From Sulfurimicrobium lacus (GTDB lineage Bacteria; Pseudomonadota; Gammaproteobacteria; Burkholderiales; Sulfuricellaceae): DNA of 64,000 nucleotides. Location of the stretch: contig NZ_AP022853.1 of assembly GCF_011764585.1 (NCBI RefSeq), forward strand, positions 2,215,501 through 2,279,500, written 5' to 3'. The notes under the pieces are model-generated. The model did no database searches. It saw only the letters and a program-made list of their open reading frames with translations, and was not told where the DNA came from. Made by a program: the position numbers and the translations under genes. How positions within the stretch are numbered: position 1 is the stretch's first letter; each line of letters begins with the position of its first letter. This document shows positions 35,896 to 45,337 of this stretch, one piece after another.

Positions 35896-37080
35896 ATGAC
35901 CGATCTGGTTCGCATTTCCGCCATCGCCCCGATCGAATTTATTCATTTGTCCAGGGCACTCGATGGCCAGAATGGTTCAAATCGGGCACTCGGTGGTCGA
36001 CCTCAGATCGCAGCACAGAATGATATCGATGCAATCAAGGCATGGCTGGCCCGCTTCGCCGATACCCAAACGACTTTCACCAGTTATCGAAAGGAAGCTG
36101 AACGTCTTCTGCTCTGGTCCGTCATTGAGCTCGGGAAACCATTATCTTCCCTGACCCACGAGGATCTGCTGGTTTATCAGCGATTTCTAGGCGACCCGCA
36201 GCCGCCCGAGCGCTGGGTCATGAAGGCTGGCCGCAAATGGTCGCGGTTTGAGCCGGACTGGAGACCTTTTGCCGGCCCTCTCTCCCCAACTAGCCAACGC
36301 CAGGCGATCGTGATCCTCAATACGCTTTTTTCCTGGCTAGTCAATGCTGGGTACTTGGCAGGCAACCCCTTATCGCTGTCACGCCAGCGACAACGGAAGG
36401 CCCAACCGCGGATCACCCGCTATCTGGAGCAAGACCTCTGGCAGGAGGTGAAGACATCCATTGAGCTTATGCAGAAGGAAACTGAGCGGGAACAGGAACA
36501 CTACTTCCGTGTGCGGTGGCTGTTTTCACTCTTGTATTTATGCGGATTACGGATTTCTGAGGTAACGGAAAATACAATGGGTGGCTTCTTCTGCCGTCGG
36601 GACAAGGATGGTGAAGAGCGTTGGTGGCTAGAAATTACCGGCAAAGGGGACAAGACTAGGATTGTTCCGGCCACCAACGAGCTGATGGTCGAGCTAGTGC
36701 GCTATCGACGTGAAAACCGGCTGGCGCCCTTCCCTCTTTCCGGGGAGTCAACTCCCCTTCTCCTCCCGATCGGGGGAAAGCAGAGGCCCCTAACGCGGAG
36801 CGCAGTACATCTGATCGTGAAGGAGGTCTTTGAGAGAGTGGCAAGGCGTATCGAGGAACGCGGCCCTGACTTTGCGTCTAGAGCACAGCTTCTCAGGTCT
36901 GGTTCGGCGCACTGGCTACGCCATACCGCGGGCTCGAACATGGCTGGTGGAAACATGGATCTGCGGCATGTTCGCGACAACCTCGGCCATGAATCTATTT
37001 CGACTACAAGCAAATATCTTCATACTGAAGATGATCAGCGTCACAAGGAAACGGAAGCAAAACATCGACTGGGGTGGTAA
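35896..37080 (+). CDS. Tyrosine recombinase/integrase
   Basis: 394 residues. N-terminal SAM-like core-binding domain (about 45-165) and a C-terminal catalytic domain with all active-site residues: Arg in LCGLRISEVTE, Lys in GKGDKTRIV, HWLRH (H-x-x-R), His in LGHESISTTS and Tyr in SKYLHT. It is not XerC or XerD by length and inserted segments. It lies outside the phage attachment repeats, so it belongs to a second element or a dif-associated module with the KfrA-like gene rather than to the prophage. Confidence 0.9.
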   Translation: MTDLVRISAIAPIEFIHLSRALDGQNGSNRALGGRPQIAAQNDIDAIKAWLARFADTQTTFTSYRKEAERLLLWSVIELGKPLSSLTHEDLLVYQRFLGDPQPPERWVMKAGRKWSRFEPDWRPFAGPLSPTSQRQAIVILNTLFSWLVNAGYLAGNPLSLSRQRQRKAQPRITRYLEQDLWQEVKTSIELMQKETEREQEHYFRVRWLFSLLYLCGLRISEVTENTMGGFFCRRDKDGEERWWLEITGKGDKTRIVPATNELMVELVRYRRENRLAPFPLSGESTPLLLPIGGKQRPLTRSAVHLIVKEVFERVARRIEERGPDFASRAQLLRSGSAHWLRHTAGSNMAGGNMDLRHVRDNLGHESISTTSKYLHTEDDQRHKETEAKHRLGW

Positions 37081-37133
37081 CAATCAACGTGCCGACCCAA
37101 TTGCGTATTTTGTGAACGGCAGACCTGTTCCAA

Positions 37134-37310
37134 ATGCTGACACAATTGAATAGAAAATCGCATCTGGCAGAGTTCGATCCAAACCCGTTAGTTGCCATTT
37201 ATATAGCCAATGACCGCGTTCTCAACTGGGTGTGCAGTTCGCTTGCATATCACTTTATAGGTATTAAGGGTCAGCTCACGAAACGGAAAAAATCGTACGC
37301 TAAGGCATAG
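37134..37310 (+). CDS. Possible 58-residue open frame, unknown
   Basis: MLTQLNRKSHLAEFDPNPLV through KRKKSYAKA, with a plausible amphipathic middle (AIYIANDRVLNWVCSSLAYH). No ribosome site is obvious and no family is recognised. It occupies the gap between the recombinase and fabF; the rest of the gap (37311-37401) shows nothing. Confidence 0.25.
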   Translation: MLTQLNRKSHLAEFDPNPLVAIYIANDRVLNWVCSSLAYHFIGIKGQLTKRKKSYAKA

Positions 37311-37401
37311 CCAATCCGTGACTACCACGCGCCGACACCGCGAGGCTCGTTCCGTCTTGCAGCTACGCAATGGCCGGCACGTCTAGCCTCCCAGGAATGG
37401 T

Positions 37402-38634
37402 TTAAACGCGGCGGAACACCAGCGAGCCGTTGGTGCCACCGAAACCGAAGTTGTTCTTCAGCGCCACGTCGATCTTCATATCCCGCGCCGTGTTGGCGCA
37501 ATAGTCCAGATCGCACTCGGGATCCTGCTCGAAGATGTTAATGGTAGGCGGCGATATCTGATTATGCACGGCAAGAACGGTCAGCACCGACTCCAGGCCG
37601 CCTGCGCCACCCAGCAGGTGGCCGGTCATGGACTTGGTGGAATTGACCACCACTTTGCGCGCAGCATCGCCAAGGGCCAGTTTGATGGCCTCGGTTTCGT
37701 TCTTGTCGCCCAGCGGCGTGGACGTACCGTGGGCATTGATGTACTGAATTTCGTCTGGATTGACTCCGGCATCGCACAAGGCCTTAACCATTGAACGTCT
37801 CGGGCCATCGGTGTCAGGCGCTGTCATGTGGTAAGCATCGCCACTCATGCCGAAGCCCGCTAGTTCCGCGTAAATTTTGGCGCCGCGGGCTTTGGCGTGT
37901 TCATACTCTTCCAGCACCAGCACGCCGGCACCCTCGCCCAGTACGAAACCATCACGCCCCTTGTCCCAAGGCCGGCTGGCAGTCGCGGGATCATCGTTGC
38001 GCGAGGACAGCGCTTTGGCAGAGCCAAACCCGCCGACAGCCAAAGGCGATACGGTCGATTCTGCACCACCGCAAACCATCACGTCTGCATCGCCGTAGGC
38101 AATGGTTCGGGCGCCGATACCGATCGCATGCAGACCGGTGGTGCAGGCGGTTACCACAGCGTAATTGGGGCCTTTCAGACCAAACATGATCGACAGGTTG
38201 CCTGGAATCATGTTGATGATGGTGCCCGGAATGAAGAACGGCGAAATTTTGCGCGGTCCGCTTTCAAGGTAGGTCGTGTGAGTTTCCTCGATCATCGGCA
38301 AGCCGCCGATGCCGGAGCCGATATTGACCCCGATACGCTCGGCGTTTTCCGGCGTCACTTCCAGACCGGAGTCCTTGAAGGCCTCCATGCCCGCCACCAT
38401 GCCGTAATGGATGAAAGTATCCATGCGGCGCGCTTCCTTGGCGGAAAGGAACTGGGTGACGTCGAAATTCTTCACTTCCCCGGCGACCTGGGAAGCAAAG
38501 GCGGAAGCATCGAAGCGGGTGATCCTGGTGATGCCGGATTTGCCAGCGACGATGTTGCTCCATGTCTCGCCGACACCGATACCGACCGGGGATACCGCGC
38601 CCAAGCCGGTGATGACTACTCTGCGTTTAGCCAA
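37402..38634 (-). CDS. fabF: Beta-ketoacyl-ACP synthase II FabF
   Basis: 410 residues, condensing malonyl-ACP with acyl-ACP in fatty acid elongation. Thiolase-fold motifs include the nucleophile in [13 protein letters not shown] and the His residues in [12 protein letters not shown] and [13 protein letters not shown], plus the glycine-rich end [14 protein letters not shown]. The start is TTG at 38634 ([18 protein letters not shown]), because homology begins there and GGAG lies 6-7 bases upstream. acpP is not adjacent, so this may be a stand-alone or extra copy. Confidence 0.95.
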   Translation of the reverse strand: MAKRRVVITGLGAVSPVGIGVGETWSNIVAGKSGITRITRFDASAFASQVAGEVKNFDVTQFLSAKEARRMDTFIHYGMVAGMEAFKDSGLEVTPENAERIGVNIGSGIGGLPMIEETHTTYLESGPRKISPFFIPGTIINMIPGNLSIMFGLKGPNYAVVTACTTGLHAIGIGARTIAYGDADVMVCGGAESTVSPLAVGGFGSAKALSSRNDDPATASRPWDKGRDGFVLGEGAGVLVLEEYEHAKARGAKIYAELAGFGMSGDAYHMTAPDTDGPRRSMVKALCDAGVNPDEIQYINAHGTSTPLGDKNETEAIKLALGDAARKVVVNSTKSMTGHLLGGAGGLESVLTVLAVHNQISPPTINIFEQDPECDLDYCANTARDMKIDVALKNNFGFGGTNGSLVFRRV

Positions 38635-38848
38635 GGTGACTCCGTTATAAGGTTGAAATAAAAAAATACTGGAACTCACTGGAATAGCACCAGCATCGCA
38701 GTGATTTAGTGAAACAGCTGGTACGAAGATTCCGCAGATATATTTTTGCTCATGTTTTGTGTTTCTTAATAAATCTGCTTTTGATTGCGCCAGGTGGCGA
38801 TTAAAATGAGGAGAAGTGATTTACGTGTCGACTAAGCGGAAAACAGTA

Positions 38849-38881
38849 GGATCACAAGTGAATCAACGATGTTGTATGTTG
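38849..38881. repeat. Trace of a third copy of the tandem duplication
   Basis: The 33 bp just past the stop of the first spermidine-synthase-like gene resemble 39681-39710, the junction where one gene ends and the next begins (shared GGATCA-AAGTGAATC-ACGAT and TATGTTG). This marks the boundary of the duplicated unit. Confidence 0.6.
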
Positions 38882-38883
38882 CT

Positions 38884-39699
38884 TCAGTTGTGAATCACCT
38901 TCTTCGCAATGGTATGCAGAGGGACGGTGTGTGTCAGCCCTAGATCATGGACACGCTCACTCATCGTGGTTGCCAAAGGAGGGAAACCCCTGCCCTTATA
39001 TGCGAAGGCTATCTTGTTTCCAAATCCCTCCGCCTCCATGACTACGACCTGATCATCAAAGCGCTCTCGGATTCTCGCGGCATAGGTGCGGAACTTGTTG
39101 TCGCCACTTAGCAGGTTGACCACCAATACACCACCATCCCGAAGTTTTGCATAGCAATGATCGTAGAACCCTACGCTGCATAATTCTCTTGGCTGGCCAT
39201 CCCGGTCGAAGCCATCGACGAGCAGCACATCGACAAGCTCGGAGTGGTTCTGGACATAAACCGCGCCGTTGGCACAAATCACTTTGAAATTGGGGCCGTC
39301 TGGAGGAATCCTGAAGTTGTCGCGCAGGGCGATCACCTCAGGGTTGATTTCCACCGCCGTGAAATGCGTGTTGGGCAAATGTCGCAAGCAATACTTCGCC
39401 AACGAGCCTCCGCCCAGGCCGACCATTGCGATCCGTTCCGGTTTTGGCTGAAAAAGCAGAAAACCCATCATGGTTCGGGTGTACCCCAGAATCAACTTTT
39501 CGGGATCGCACTTGCACATATGACTTTGCGTCGTCGCAAAATCGAAGTGTAGCGTTATGACTTCGTTGCCTTCATACAGGAAAGGCTTGCCCGCCAAGGT
39601 CTGTGGCAAAGCGGCGTGATATTTGAACAAGAAATCGCTCAAGTCGCTCAGGTTTTCCCTCTTTTTGTCGTCAAGTGTTCGGATCAAAAGTGAATCCAC
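38884..39699 (-). CDS. Spermidine-synthase-like methyltransferase-fold protein, copy 1
   Basis: 271 residues (GTG start at 39699). A Rossmann fold with MVGLGGGSLAKYCLRHLPNT as the SAM/dcSAM-binding loop, AVEINPEVI as the acidic strand end, and VLLVDGFDRDGQP where spermidine synthases have their catalytic Asp loop. It lacks the usual N-terminal beta domain signature, so aminopropyl transfer is not assured. It overlaps copy 2 by 16 bp and is about 60% identical to it by eye. Confidence 0.8.
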   Translation of the reverse strand: MDSLLIRTLDDKKRENLSDLSDFLFKYHAALPQTLAGKPFLYEGNEVITLHFDFATTQSHMCKCDPEKLILGYTRTMMGFLLFQPKPERIAMVGLGGGSLAKYCLRHLPNTHFTAVEINPEVIALRDNFRIPPDGPNFKVICANGAVYVQNHSELVDVLLVDGFDRDGQPRELCSVGFYDHCYAKLRDGGVLVVNLLSGDNKFRTYAARIRERFDDQVVVMEAEGFGNKIAFAYKGRGFPPLATTMSERVHDLGLTHTVPLHTIAKKVIHN

Positions 39700-40475
39700 G
39701 ATATATGTTGATCAAGACGCCTAATCATCTTCTGTGCAATGGGGCGAAAAGAAATTGTGTGTGTCGGTGACAGATACATGACACGCTCCTTGAGCGTGGC
39801 CTTCAAAGGAGGAAAATCCATCCCTTTATAGGCGAAGGCGATTATATTTCCTGATTCTTCCGCTTCTACGATTACGACCTGGCCATCAAAACTATCCCGG
39901 ATTTTTTCGGCAAACGCCACCGACCGGGTATCGTTGCTTAGCAGGTTAACCACCAATACGCCGCCATCCCGGAGTTTTGCATGGCAATTTCCGTAGAACT
40001 CTCTACTGCATAGTTGTTCGGCCTGTCCGTACTGGTCGAAGCCATCCACGATTAGCACATCAACAAGTTCGGAATGATCCTGAACATAAATGGCGCCATC
40101 GTCACACAGCACTTTGAAATGGGGCCCGTCCGGAGGAATCCCGAACTTGTCCCTCAAGGAAATTACATCAGGGTTGATTTCCACCGCCGTGAAATGCGTG
40201 TTGGGCAAATGTCGCAAGCAATACTTCGCCAACGAGCCGCCACCCAGTCCGACCATCGCGATCTGTTCCGGTCGCGGCTGAAAGAGCAGAAACCCCATCA
40301 TGGTGCGGGTATAGCCGACGGTTAGCTTATCGGGATCGGTCTTCCTCATGTGGCTTTGTATTGACCAGAAATCGAAGTGCAGCGCTATTTCACAGTCACT
40401 CTCGACTAGGTATGGTTTCCCCGTAGACGGCGGCAGCGCCTGATAGTCGCGCCAAAAGTCATTCCATGTGCTCAT
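39684..40475 (-). CDS. Spermidine-synthase-like methyltransferase-fold protein, copy 2
   Basis: 263 residues from ATG 40475. Same architecture as the downstream copy (MVGLGGGSLAKYCLRHLPNT, AVEINPDVI, VLIVDGFDQYGQAEQLCSRE). A stretch of 71 bp (40168-40238) is identical to 39338-39408 in the other copy, although the flanking sequence has diverged. This suggests gene conversion or selection on that segment. First gene of the pair. Substrate unknown. Confidence 0.8.
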   Translation of the reverse strand: MSTWNDFWRDYQALPPSTGKPYLVESDCEIALHFDFWSIQSHMRKTDPDKLTVGYTRTMMGFLLFQPRPEQIAMVGLGGGSLAKYCLRHLPNTHFTAVEINPDVISLRDKFGIPPDGPHFKVLCDDGAIYVQDHSELVDVLIVDGFDQYGQAEQLCSREFYGNCHAKLRDGGVLVVNLLSNDTRSVAFAEKIRDSFDGQVVIVEAEESGNIIAFAYKGMDFPPLKATLKERVMYLSPTHTISFRPIAQKMIRRLDQHISWIHF

Positions 40476-40530
40476 GTTGCTGTTCTATCCATAATTGCTA
40501 ACGGTATTGGGTGCAAGTACAGTTTTTCGG

Positions 40531-40580
40531 TTGAGCATATCGCAACAAGACATATATAATGTTAATCTGATTAACATTAT
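40531..40580 (+). promoter_or_regulatory. Promoter with overlapping operator palindrome
   Basis: -35 TTGAGC (40531-40536), 18-bp spacer, perfect -10 TATAAT (40555-40560). ATAATGTTAAT-CTG-ATTAACATTAT (40556-40580) is a perfect 11-3-11 inverted repeat covering the -10 and the expected transcription start, 19 bp before the RHH gene's ATG. Autorepression is the obvious reading. Confidence 0.8.
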
Positions 40581-40599
40581 CGGCGACCCAGACGCAACC

Positions 40600-40797
40600 A
40601 TGGAAACCAAAACAGCCCGTCTTACCCTTCTAATCGACCCGGTAAAAAAGAAAGCCTTTGAAGAATTATGCGCTGCACAAGACCTGACCCCTTCGCAGGT
40701 AGTGCGGCAGATGATCCGCGATTACATGGAACTCCACGGCATGGACTACGCCACGAAAAGCAAGATTGGTGCGGCAGGGCCCAGGGGCGCCAAGTAA
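40600..40797 (+). CDS. CopG/ribbon-helix-helix regulator
   Basis: 65 residues: METKTARLTLLIDPVKKKAF (beta strand and first helix), then DLTPSQVVRQMIRDYMELHG. This is a classic RHH DNA-binding fold, which works as a dimer on short palindromes. The perfect operator-like palindrome just upstream overlaps its own promoter. A related sequence (CATTA-ACATG-TAATG, 42607-42621) lies between the SulP and GNAT genes, so these may be its targets. It converges on the SulP gene, with stops 17 bp apart. Confidence 0.82.
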   Translation: METKTARLTLLIDPVKKKAFEELCAAQDLTPSQVVRQMIRDYMELHGMDYATKSKIGAAGPRGAK

Positions 40798-40814
40798 AGG
40801 TTTCTTCCTCATAA

Positions 40815-42560
40815 CTATTGGGGGTCGCCACGCAAATAGTGCTCGCTTGTTTTCAGCATGCTCTCTGTGTACTCGCTTAAAACCGCCTGCTTTCCTTGGA
40901 TCATTTCCGGGTTCGTCCCTACCAGGAGATTGCACCGCACTATCGCGGCCGCAAAGTCATCGAAATAATCCTCCGGTTCGATAGCGGCAAGGATGCCTGC
41001 CTTGTCGAGCTTTTCTCTCACGCGCTCGTTTGCCTCGCACAAAATGATGCGAATGCCGCGCGCTTCCAGATTAAGGATCGCCTCTTCTAAAGTTTGCAAG
41101 CCGGTAATATCCATGAATGGCACCCGACGCAATCGAATCACCAGAATGCGCGGGTCGGTATGGGTTTGCGCCAATGTCTGCTCGAAATTTTCCACGGCGC
41201 CGAAGAAAAATGGTCCGTCAATGGCATAGACCAGCACGCCCGGCGGCAAGGCCGTTAACCCCTGATAGGTCAGCTCCATTTCAAGTTCTTTCTCGGCGAC
41301 CTGCTGTACCTCCACGGAGGAAGCCATACGACGCAGGAAATGCAGCATGGCGAGGATGACACCGATATTGACCGCCACTACCAGGTCGGTAAACACGGTC
41401 AATCCAAAGGTAATTAGGAGAATCGCCACGTCTGCACGCGGTGCGCGCCGCACCATGTGCGCAAAGTGTTTGATCTCGCTCATGTTGTAAGCGACCACAA
41501 ATAAGATGGCCGCCAGCGCGGCAAGCGGCACACTGGCGGCCAGCGGGGCTAGGATCAAAACAATGAGCACGAGTGTAATCGAATGGACGATGCCGGCAAT
41601 CGGGCTGGTGCCACCATTACGAATATTGGTTGCGGTACGTGCAATCGCCCCGGTTGCGGCAAACCCGCCGAACAGCGGTGCCGCGATGTTGGCAATTCCT
41701 TGCCCGATCAGTTCCTGGTTCGAATCGTGCCGGGTTCCGGCCATGCCGTCCGCCACCACGGCAGACAGCAGGGACTCGATAGCCCCGAGCATGGCAATAG
41801 TGAAAGCTGGCCCGATAAGCTCGATTACGCGTGACAACGTGACCGACGGAAGAGCAAAAGCAGGCAAGGTTTGCGGGATACCGCCAAAGGCGCTGCCGAT
41901 CGTTTCAACACCATCGAACTTGAAGATTGACTGGAGCGCGGTTGCAACCACCATTGCCAACAATGGTCCGGGAATTCGCTTCAATCCGCGAACCCTGGGC
42001 GAAAGCGTCACCAGTAGCAGGCTTAACACCGCCAGCGCCGTAGTCGCAAGCTGGAGCTGCGGCAACACCTCAATGAGATGCAAGAACTTCTCGTGGAAAT
42101 GCTCCCCGGCTACCATGGGTAGCCCGAAAAAGTCTTTCCACTGCCCGACCCAGATGATGACGCCGATGCCGGCGGTGAAACCGACGATGACCGGAGCGGG
42201 AATAAACTTGATGACCACGCCCATCTTGGCGACCCCCATCAGCAGGAGCATCACCCCGGCCATCAACGTGGCGATTTGCAAACCGTCGACACCATGCTTG
42301 GCCGCAATCGTAGCCAGAATGACAATAAAGGCACCGGTTGGTCCGGCGATCTGAAGCCGGGTGCCACCGAAAACAGACACCAGCAATCCCGCGATGATGG
42401 CGGTGTAAAGCCCCTGCTCCGGTTTTACTCCAGATGCGATGGCGAAGGCCATCGCCAATGGCAAGGCCACCACCCCGACGATAAGTCCGGAAACAAGGTT
42501 GGACACCCAGTGTTTACGGTGCAGCAGACCAGCGCGATAGGCTTCCTGTAAAGCAATCAT
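40815..42560 (-). CDS. SulP-family anion transporter with STAS domain
   Basis: 581 residues. About 12-14 membrane segments (about 20-425) with family motifs LVSGLIVGVVALPLAMAFAI and the QIAGPTGAF loop, then a cytoplasmic STAS domain (about 450-570). SulP proteins exchange or import sulfate, bicarbonate or other anions; the substrate cannot be told from sequence, and no carbonic anhydrase is fused or adjacent. It is divergent from the GNAT gene, with a minus-strand TATAAT at 42602-42597. Confidence 0.92.
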   Translation of the reverse strand: MIALQEAYRAGLLHRKHWVSNLVSGLIVGVVALPLAMAFAIASGVKPEQGLYTAIIAGLLVSVFGGTRLQIAGPTGAFIVILATIAAKHGVDGLQIATLMAGVMLLLMGVAKMGVVIKFIPAPVIVGFTAGIGVIIWVGQWKDFFGLPMVAGEHFHEKFLHLIEVLPQLQLATTALAVLSLLLVTLSPRVRGLKRIPGPLLAMVVATALQSIFKFDGVETIGSAFGGIPQTLPAFALPSVTLSRVIELIGPAFTIAMLGAIESLLSAVVADGMAGTRHDSNQELIGQGIANIAAPLFGGFAATGAIARTATNIRNGGTSPIAGIVHSITLVLIVLILAPLAASVPLAALAAILFVVAYNMSEIKHFAHMVRRAPRADVAILLITFGLTVFTDLVVAVNIGVILAMLHFLRRMASSVEVQQVAEKELEMELTYQGLTALPPGVLVYAIDGPFFFGAVENFEQTLAQTHTDPRILVIRLRRVPFMDITGLQTLEEAILNLEARGIRIILCEANERVREKLDKAGILAAIEPEDYFDDFAAAIVRCNLLVGTNPEMIQGKQAVLSEYTESMLKTSEHYLRGDPQ

Positions 42561-42606
42561 TGTTTTCTTTGTTGATGTGCGTTAAATAAAGATAGTATTA
42601 TAATCA

Positions 42607-42621
42607 CATTAACATGTAATG
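42607..42621. promoter_or_regulatory. Palindrome in the sulP/GNAT intergenic region
   Basis: CATTA-ACATG-TAATG overlaps the GNAT start codon (42619) and lies just behind the SulP promoter -10. It shares ATTAACAT with the RHH operator at 40556-40580. Candidate second target of that regulator. Confidence 0.4.
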
Positions 42622-43086
42622 GAAATGCATCGAGAAATGGTCAAGCCGGAAAATAGCGTTGAAATCTTCCCCTTGAGCACAGGGGATTACATAGCGGCAA
42701 TGGCGCTCTGGCAGGGGTGCGATGGCATACGCCTTCGGCCTGAAAATACTTCCGAATGGTCTTTCCGCCGCTTTCTCGCCAGAAATTCGGGGGTATGCCT
42801 TGGCGCCTGGGAAGCGGATCGGTTGGTCGGCGCGGTTCTGGTGGGCCACGACAGCCTCCGTGCTTACCTTTACCATTTGGCTGTCGCGGAGACACATCGC
42901 CGGCAAGGAATAGCGCGCCAGTTGGTGCAGGCTGTGCTCAAGGAGTTGAACCGGATAGACATTACCAAAGCGCATTTATTTGTCGAGACGGATAACGAGG
43001 TGGGGCTGAGTTTCTGGCGAGCGATTGGCGCCGAACAGCGTACCGATTTAACAGTTTTTTCGCTAACAGTCAGAACCATCCATTAG
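42619..43086 (+). CDS. GNAT-family N-acetyltransferase
   Basis: 155 residues with the GNAT acetyl-CoA-binding motif A ([22 protein letters not shown]-x-x-G-x-A) and a C-terminal segment [20 protein letters not shown] typical of the fold. Acetylates an amine of unknown identity. Start ATG 42619, with two other in-frame ATGs within 18 bp. Divergent from sulP and upstream of hemE by 61 bp. Confidence 0.85.
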   Translation: MEMHREMVKPENSVEIFPLSTGDYIAAMALWQGCDGIRLRPENTSEWSFRRFLARNSGVCLGAWEADRLVGAVLVGHDSLRAYLYHLAVAETHRRQGIARQLVQAVLKELNRIDITKAHLFVETDNEVGLSFWRAIGAEQRTDLTVFSLTVRTIH

Positions 43087-43147
43087 CCAAAGAGAAAGCG
43101 GTCAAGACTGGCTGCTTGAGTCTATTTTATTAACCGGGAGGATTCCC

Positions 43148-44221
43148 ATGAGCAAACTCAAAAACGACACCTTCCTGCGCGCCCTGTTGCGCCAGTCGAC
43201 CGAATACACGCCAGTATGGATGATGCGCCAGGCCGGTCGTTACCTGCCGGAATATTTACGGACCCGGACCAAGGCCCGTGATTTTATGGGTCTGTGCAAG
43301 AATCCTGATCTCGCCACGGAAGCGACCCTGCAACCTCTGGCACGCTTTCCGCTCGACGCCGCTATCCTGTTTTCCGACATCCTCACCATTCCAGACGCGA
43401 TGGGCCTGGGGCTGTACTTCAGCACCGGCGAAGGGCCGAAATTCAAGCGGGCACTGCACCATGAAAAAGAAATCCGCAACCTGATTGTGCCCGATCCGAA
43501 CGTCCATCTGCGCTATGTCATGGATGCCGTCAGCCAGATACGCAAGGCGCTGAATAACGAAGTGCCACTGATTGGCTTTGCCGGCAGCCCTTTCACGCTC
43601 GCCTGCTATATGGTGGAAGGCCGCAGCAGCTCGGATTTCATTAGAGTCAAGACGATGCTTTATCAGCGCCCAGAGCTACTGCACCACATTCTTGATGTCA
43701 ACGCCCGAGCCGTCACCGCCCACCTCAACGCGCAAATCGAGGCCGGCGCCCAAGCGGTAATGATTTTCGACTCCTGGGGTGGCGCGCTGTCACACGCGGC
43801 TTACCATGAGTTCTCGCTAGCCTACATGAAGCAAATTGTTGGTGGTCTGAAGCGCGAACATGACGGCAAAAAAGTACCGTGTATCGTCTATACCAAGGGC
43901 GGAGGGCTGTGGCTGGAAAGCATTGCAGCCATCGGCTGTGACGCGATCGGGTTGGACTGGACCATCGACATTGGCGAAGCGCGCAGCCTCGTTGGCGACA
44001 AGGTGGCGTTGCAAGGCAATCTCGATCCGGCAGTGCTGTTCAGCAACCCCGACACCATCCGCACCGAAGTCGACAAAGTCCTGCTCAGCTGCGGCAAAGG
44101 CAGCGGCCACGTCTTCAACCTGGGGCACGGCATTTCCCAGTTCACCGAACCGGAAAACGCCGCCGCCATGGTTACGGCGGTGCATGAATTGAGCCGGAAA
44201 TATCATTACAGCTGCGGCTGA
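43148..44221 (+). CDS. hemE: Uroporphyrinogen decarboxylase HemE
   Basis: Converts uroporphyrinogen III to coproporphyrinogen III in heme synthesis. 357 residues with the N-terminal signature [19 protein letters not shown] (active-site Arg residues), the conserved Asp in [18 protein letters not shown], and the C-terminal HVFNLGHGI. Length is normal. GGGAGG precedes the ATG. The ArnA-like gene follows 40 bp later. Confidence 0.97.
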   Translation: MSKLKNDTFLRALLRQSTEYTPVWMMRQAGRYLPEYLRTRTKARDFMGLCKNPDLATEATLQPLARFPLDAAILFSDILTIPDAMGLGLYFSTGEGPKFKRALHHEKEIRNLIVPDPNVHLRYVMDAVSQIRKALNNEVPLIGFAGSPFTLACYMVEGRSSSDFIRVKTMLYQRPELLHHILDVNARAVTAHLNAQIEAGAQAVMIFDSWGGALSHAAYHEFSLAYMKQIVGGLKREHDGKKVPCIVYTKGGGLWLESIAAIGCDAIGLDWTIDIGEARSLVGDKVALQGNLDPAVLFSNPDTIRTEVDKVLLSCGKGSGHVFNLGHGISQFTEPENAAAMVTAVHELSRKYHYSCG

Positions 44222-44261
44222 TGAAGCCGCTTGGTAAATTTCATTATCTCAAAGGAATACA

Positions 44262-45305
44262 GTGAAAAAAGTTCTGATCCTTGGCGTGAACGGCTTCATC
44301 GGTCACCATCTTTCCCAGCGCATCCTCGAAACGACCGACTGGGAAGTTTACGGCATGGACATGTACAGCGATCGCGTGACCGACCTGATGACCAACCCGC
44401 GCTTCAATTTCTTCGAGGGCGACATTACCATCAACAAGGAGTGGATCGAATACCACGTCAAGAAATGCGACGTGGTGCTGCCGCTGGTGGCGATCGCCAC
44501 GCCGGCGACCTACGTCAAGGAACCGCTCAAGGTCTTCGAACTGGATTTCGAGGCCAACCTGCCGATCGTGCGCCAGTGCGTCCAGTACGGCAAGCACCTG
44601 ATTTTCCCGTCCACCTCAGAAGTTTACGGCATGTGCCGCGACGACGAGTTCGACCCGGAAAATTCGGAACTGATCCTTGGCCCGATCAACAAGCCGCGCT
44701 GGATCTACTCCTGCTCCAAGCAGCTGATGGACCGCGTGATCTTCGCTTACGCCATGAAGACCGAGTTCAACTTCACCTTGTTCCGTCCCTTCAACTGGAT
44801 CGGCGAAGGGCTGGACAACATCAACACCGCCAAGGAAGGCAGCTCGCGCGTCATAACCCAGTTCCTCGGGCACATTGTGCGCGGCGAAGACATCAAGCTG
44901 GTGGACGGCGGCACGGCCAAGCGTTCCTACACCTATGCATCGGACGGTATCGACGCGCTGATGAAAATCATCGAGAACAAGAACGGCGTGGCGACCGGCC
45001 AGATCTACAACATCGGCAATCCGTCCAACAACTACTCGGTGAAGGAACTGGCCAAGATGATGATGGACCTGGCCATGGAATATCCCGAGTACAAGGAAAA
45101 CGCGCACAAGGTCAAAACCCTGGAAGTCACCTCCGGCGACTACTACGGCAAGGGCTACCAGGACGTGCAGAACCGCGTGCCGAAAATCGAGAACACCATG
45201 CGCGACCTCGACTGGAAGCCGCAGGTGACCATGGCCGATGCGCTCAAGCACATCTACGAAGCCTACCGCGGCCAGGTTGCCGAAGCTCGCAAGTTGATGG
45301 ATTAA
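44262..45305 (+). CDS. ArnA C-terminal-like NAD-dependent UDP-sugar decarboxylase/epimerase
   Basis: 347 residues from GTG 44262 (AAAGGA upstream). Extended short-chain dehydrogenase with the NAD loop GVNGFIGHHL, TSEVYGM, and the catalytic YSCSKQ (Tyr-x-x-x-Lys). The sequence follows the ArnA decarboxylase domain (FRPFNWIGEGLDNINTAKEG), which converts UDP-glucuronate to a UDP-4-keto-pentose; related proteins act as UDP-xylose synthases. It lacks the ArnA formyltransferase domain and no other arn genes are near. Probably supplies a pentose for cell-surface glycans, with GalU providing UDP-glucose. Confidence 0.9.
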   Translation: MKKVLILGVNGFIGHHLSQRILETTDWEVYGMDMYSDRVTDLMTNPRFNFFEGDITINKEWIEYHVKKCDVVLPLVAIATPATYVKEPLKVFELDFEANLPIVRQCVQYGKHLIFPSTSEVYGMCRDDEFDPENSELILGPINKPRWIYSCSKQLMDRVIFAYAMKTEFNFTLFRPFNWIGEGLDNINTAKEGSSRVITQFLGHIVRGEDIKLVDGGTAKRSYTYASDGIDALMKIIENKNGVATGQIYNIGNPSNNYSVKELAKMMMDLAMEYPEYKENAHKVKTLEVTSGDYYGKGYQDVQNRVPKIENTMRDLDWKPQVTMADALKHIYEAYRGQVAEARKLMD

Positions 45306-45337
45306 AAAGAGCGATAGGGGTAAGGGTCGCACAAATA

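Noticed and set aside
35896-37080. Tyrosine recombinase as the prophage integrase
   Set aside because: It lies outside the 20-bp attachment repeats, and the repeats are dif-like, which fits host XerCD.
40815-42560. Bicarbonate transport by SulP as part of a carbon-concentrating system with the hyf-like operon
   Set aside because: No carbonic anhydrase or DabA-type gene lies near, and the two loci are separated by unrelated genes.
44231-45337. Upstream part of a long plus-strand frame ending at 45691
   Set aside because: Only the last 118 codons (from 45338) encode the YkgJ protein; the rest is a shadow of the ArnA-like gene.
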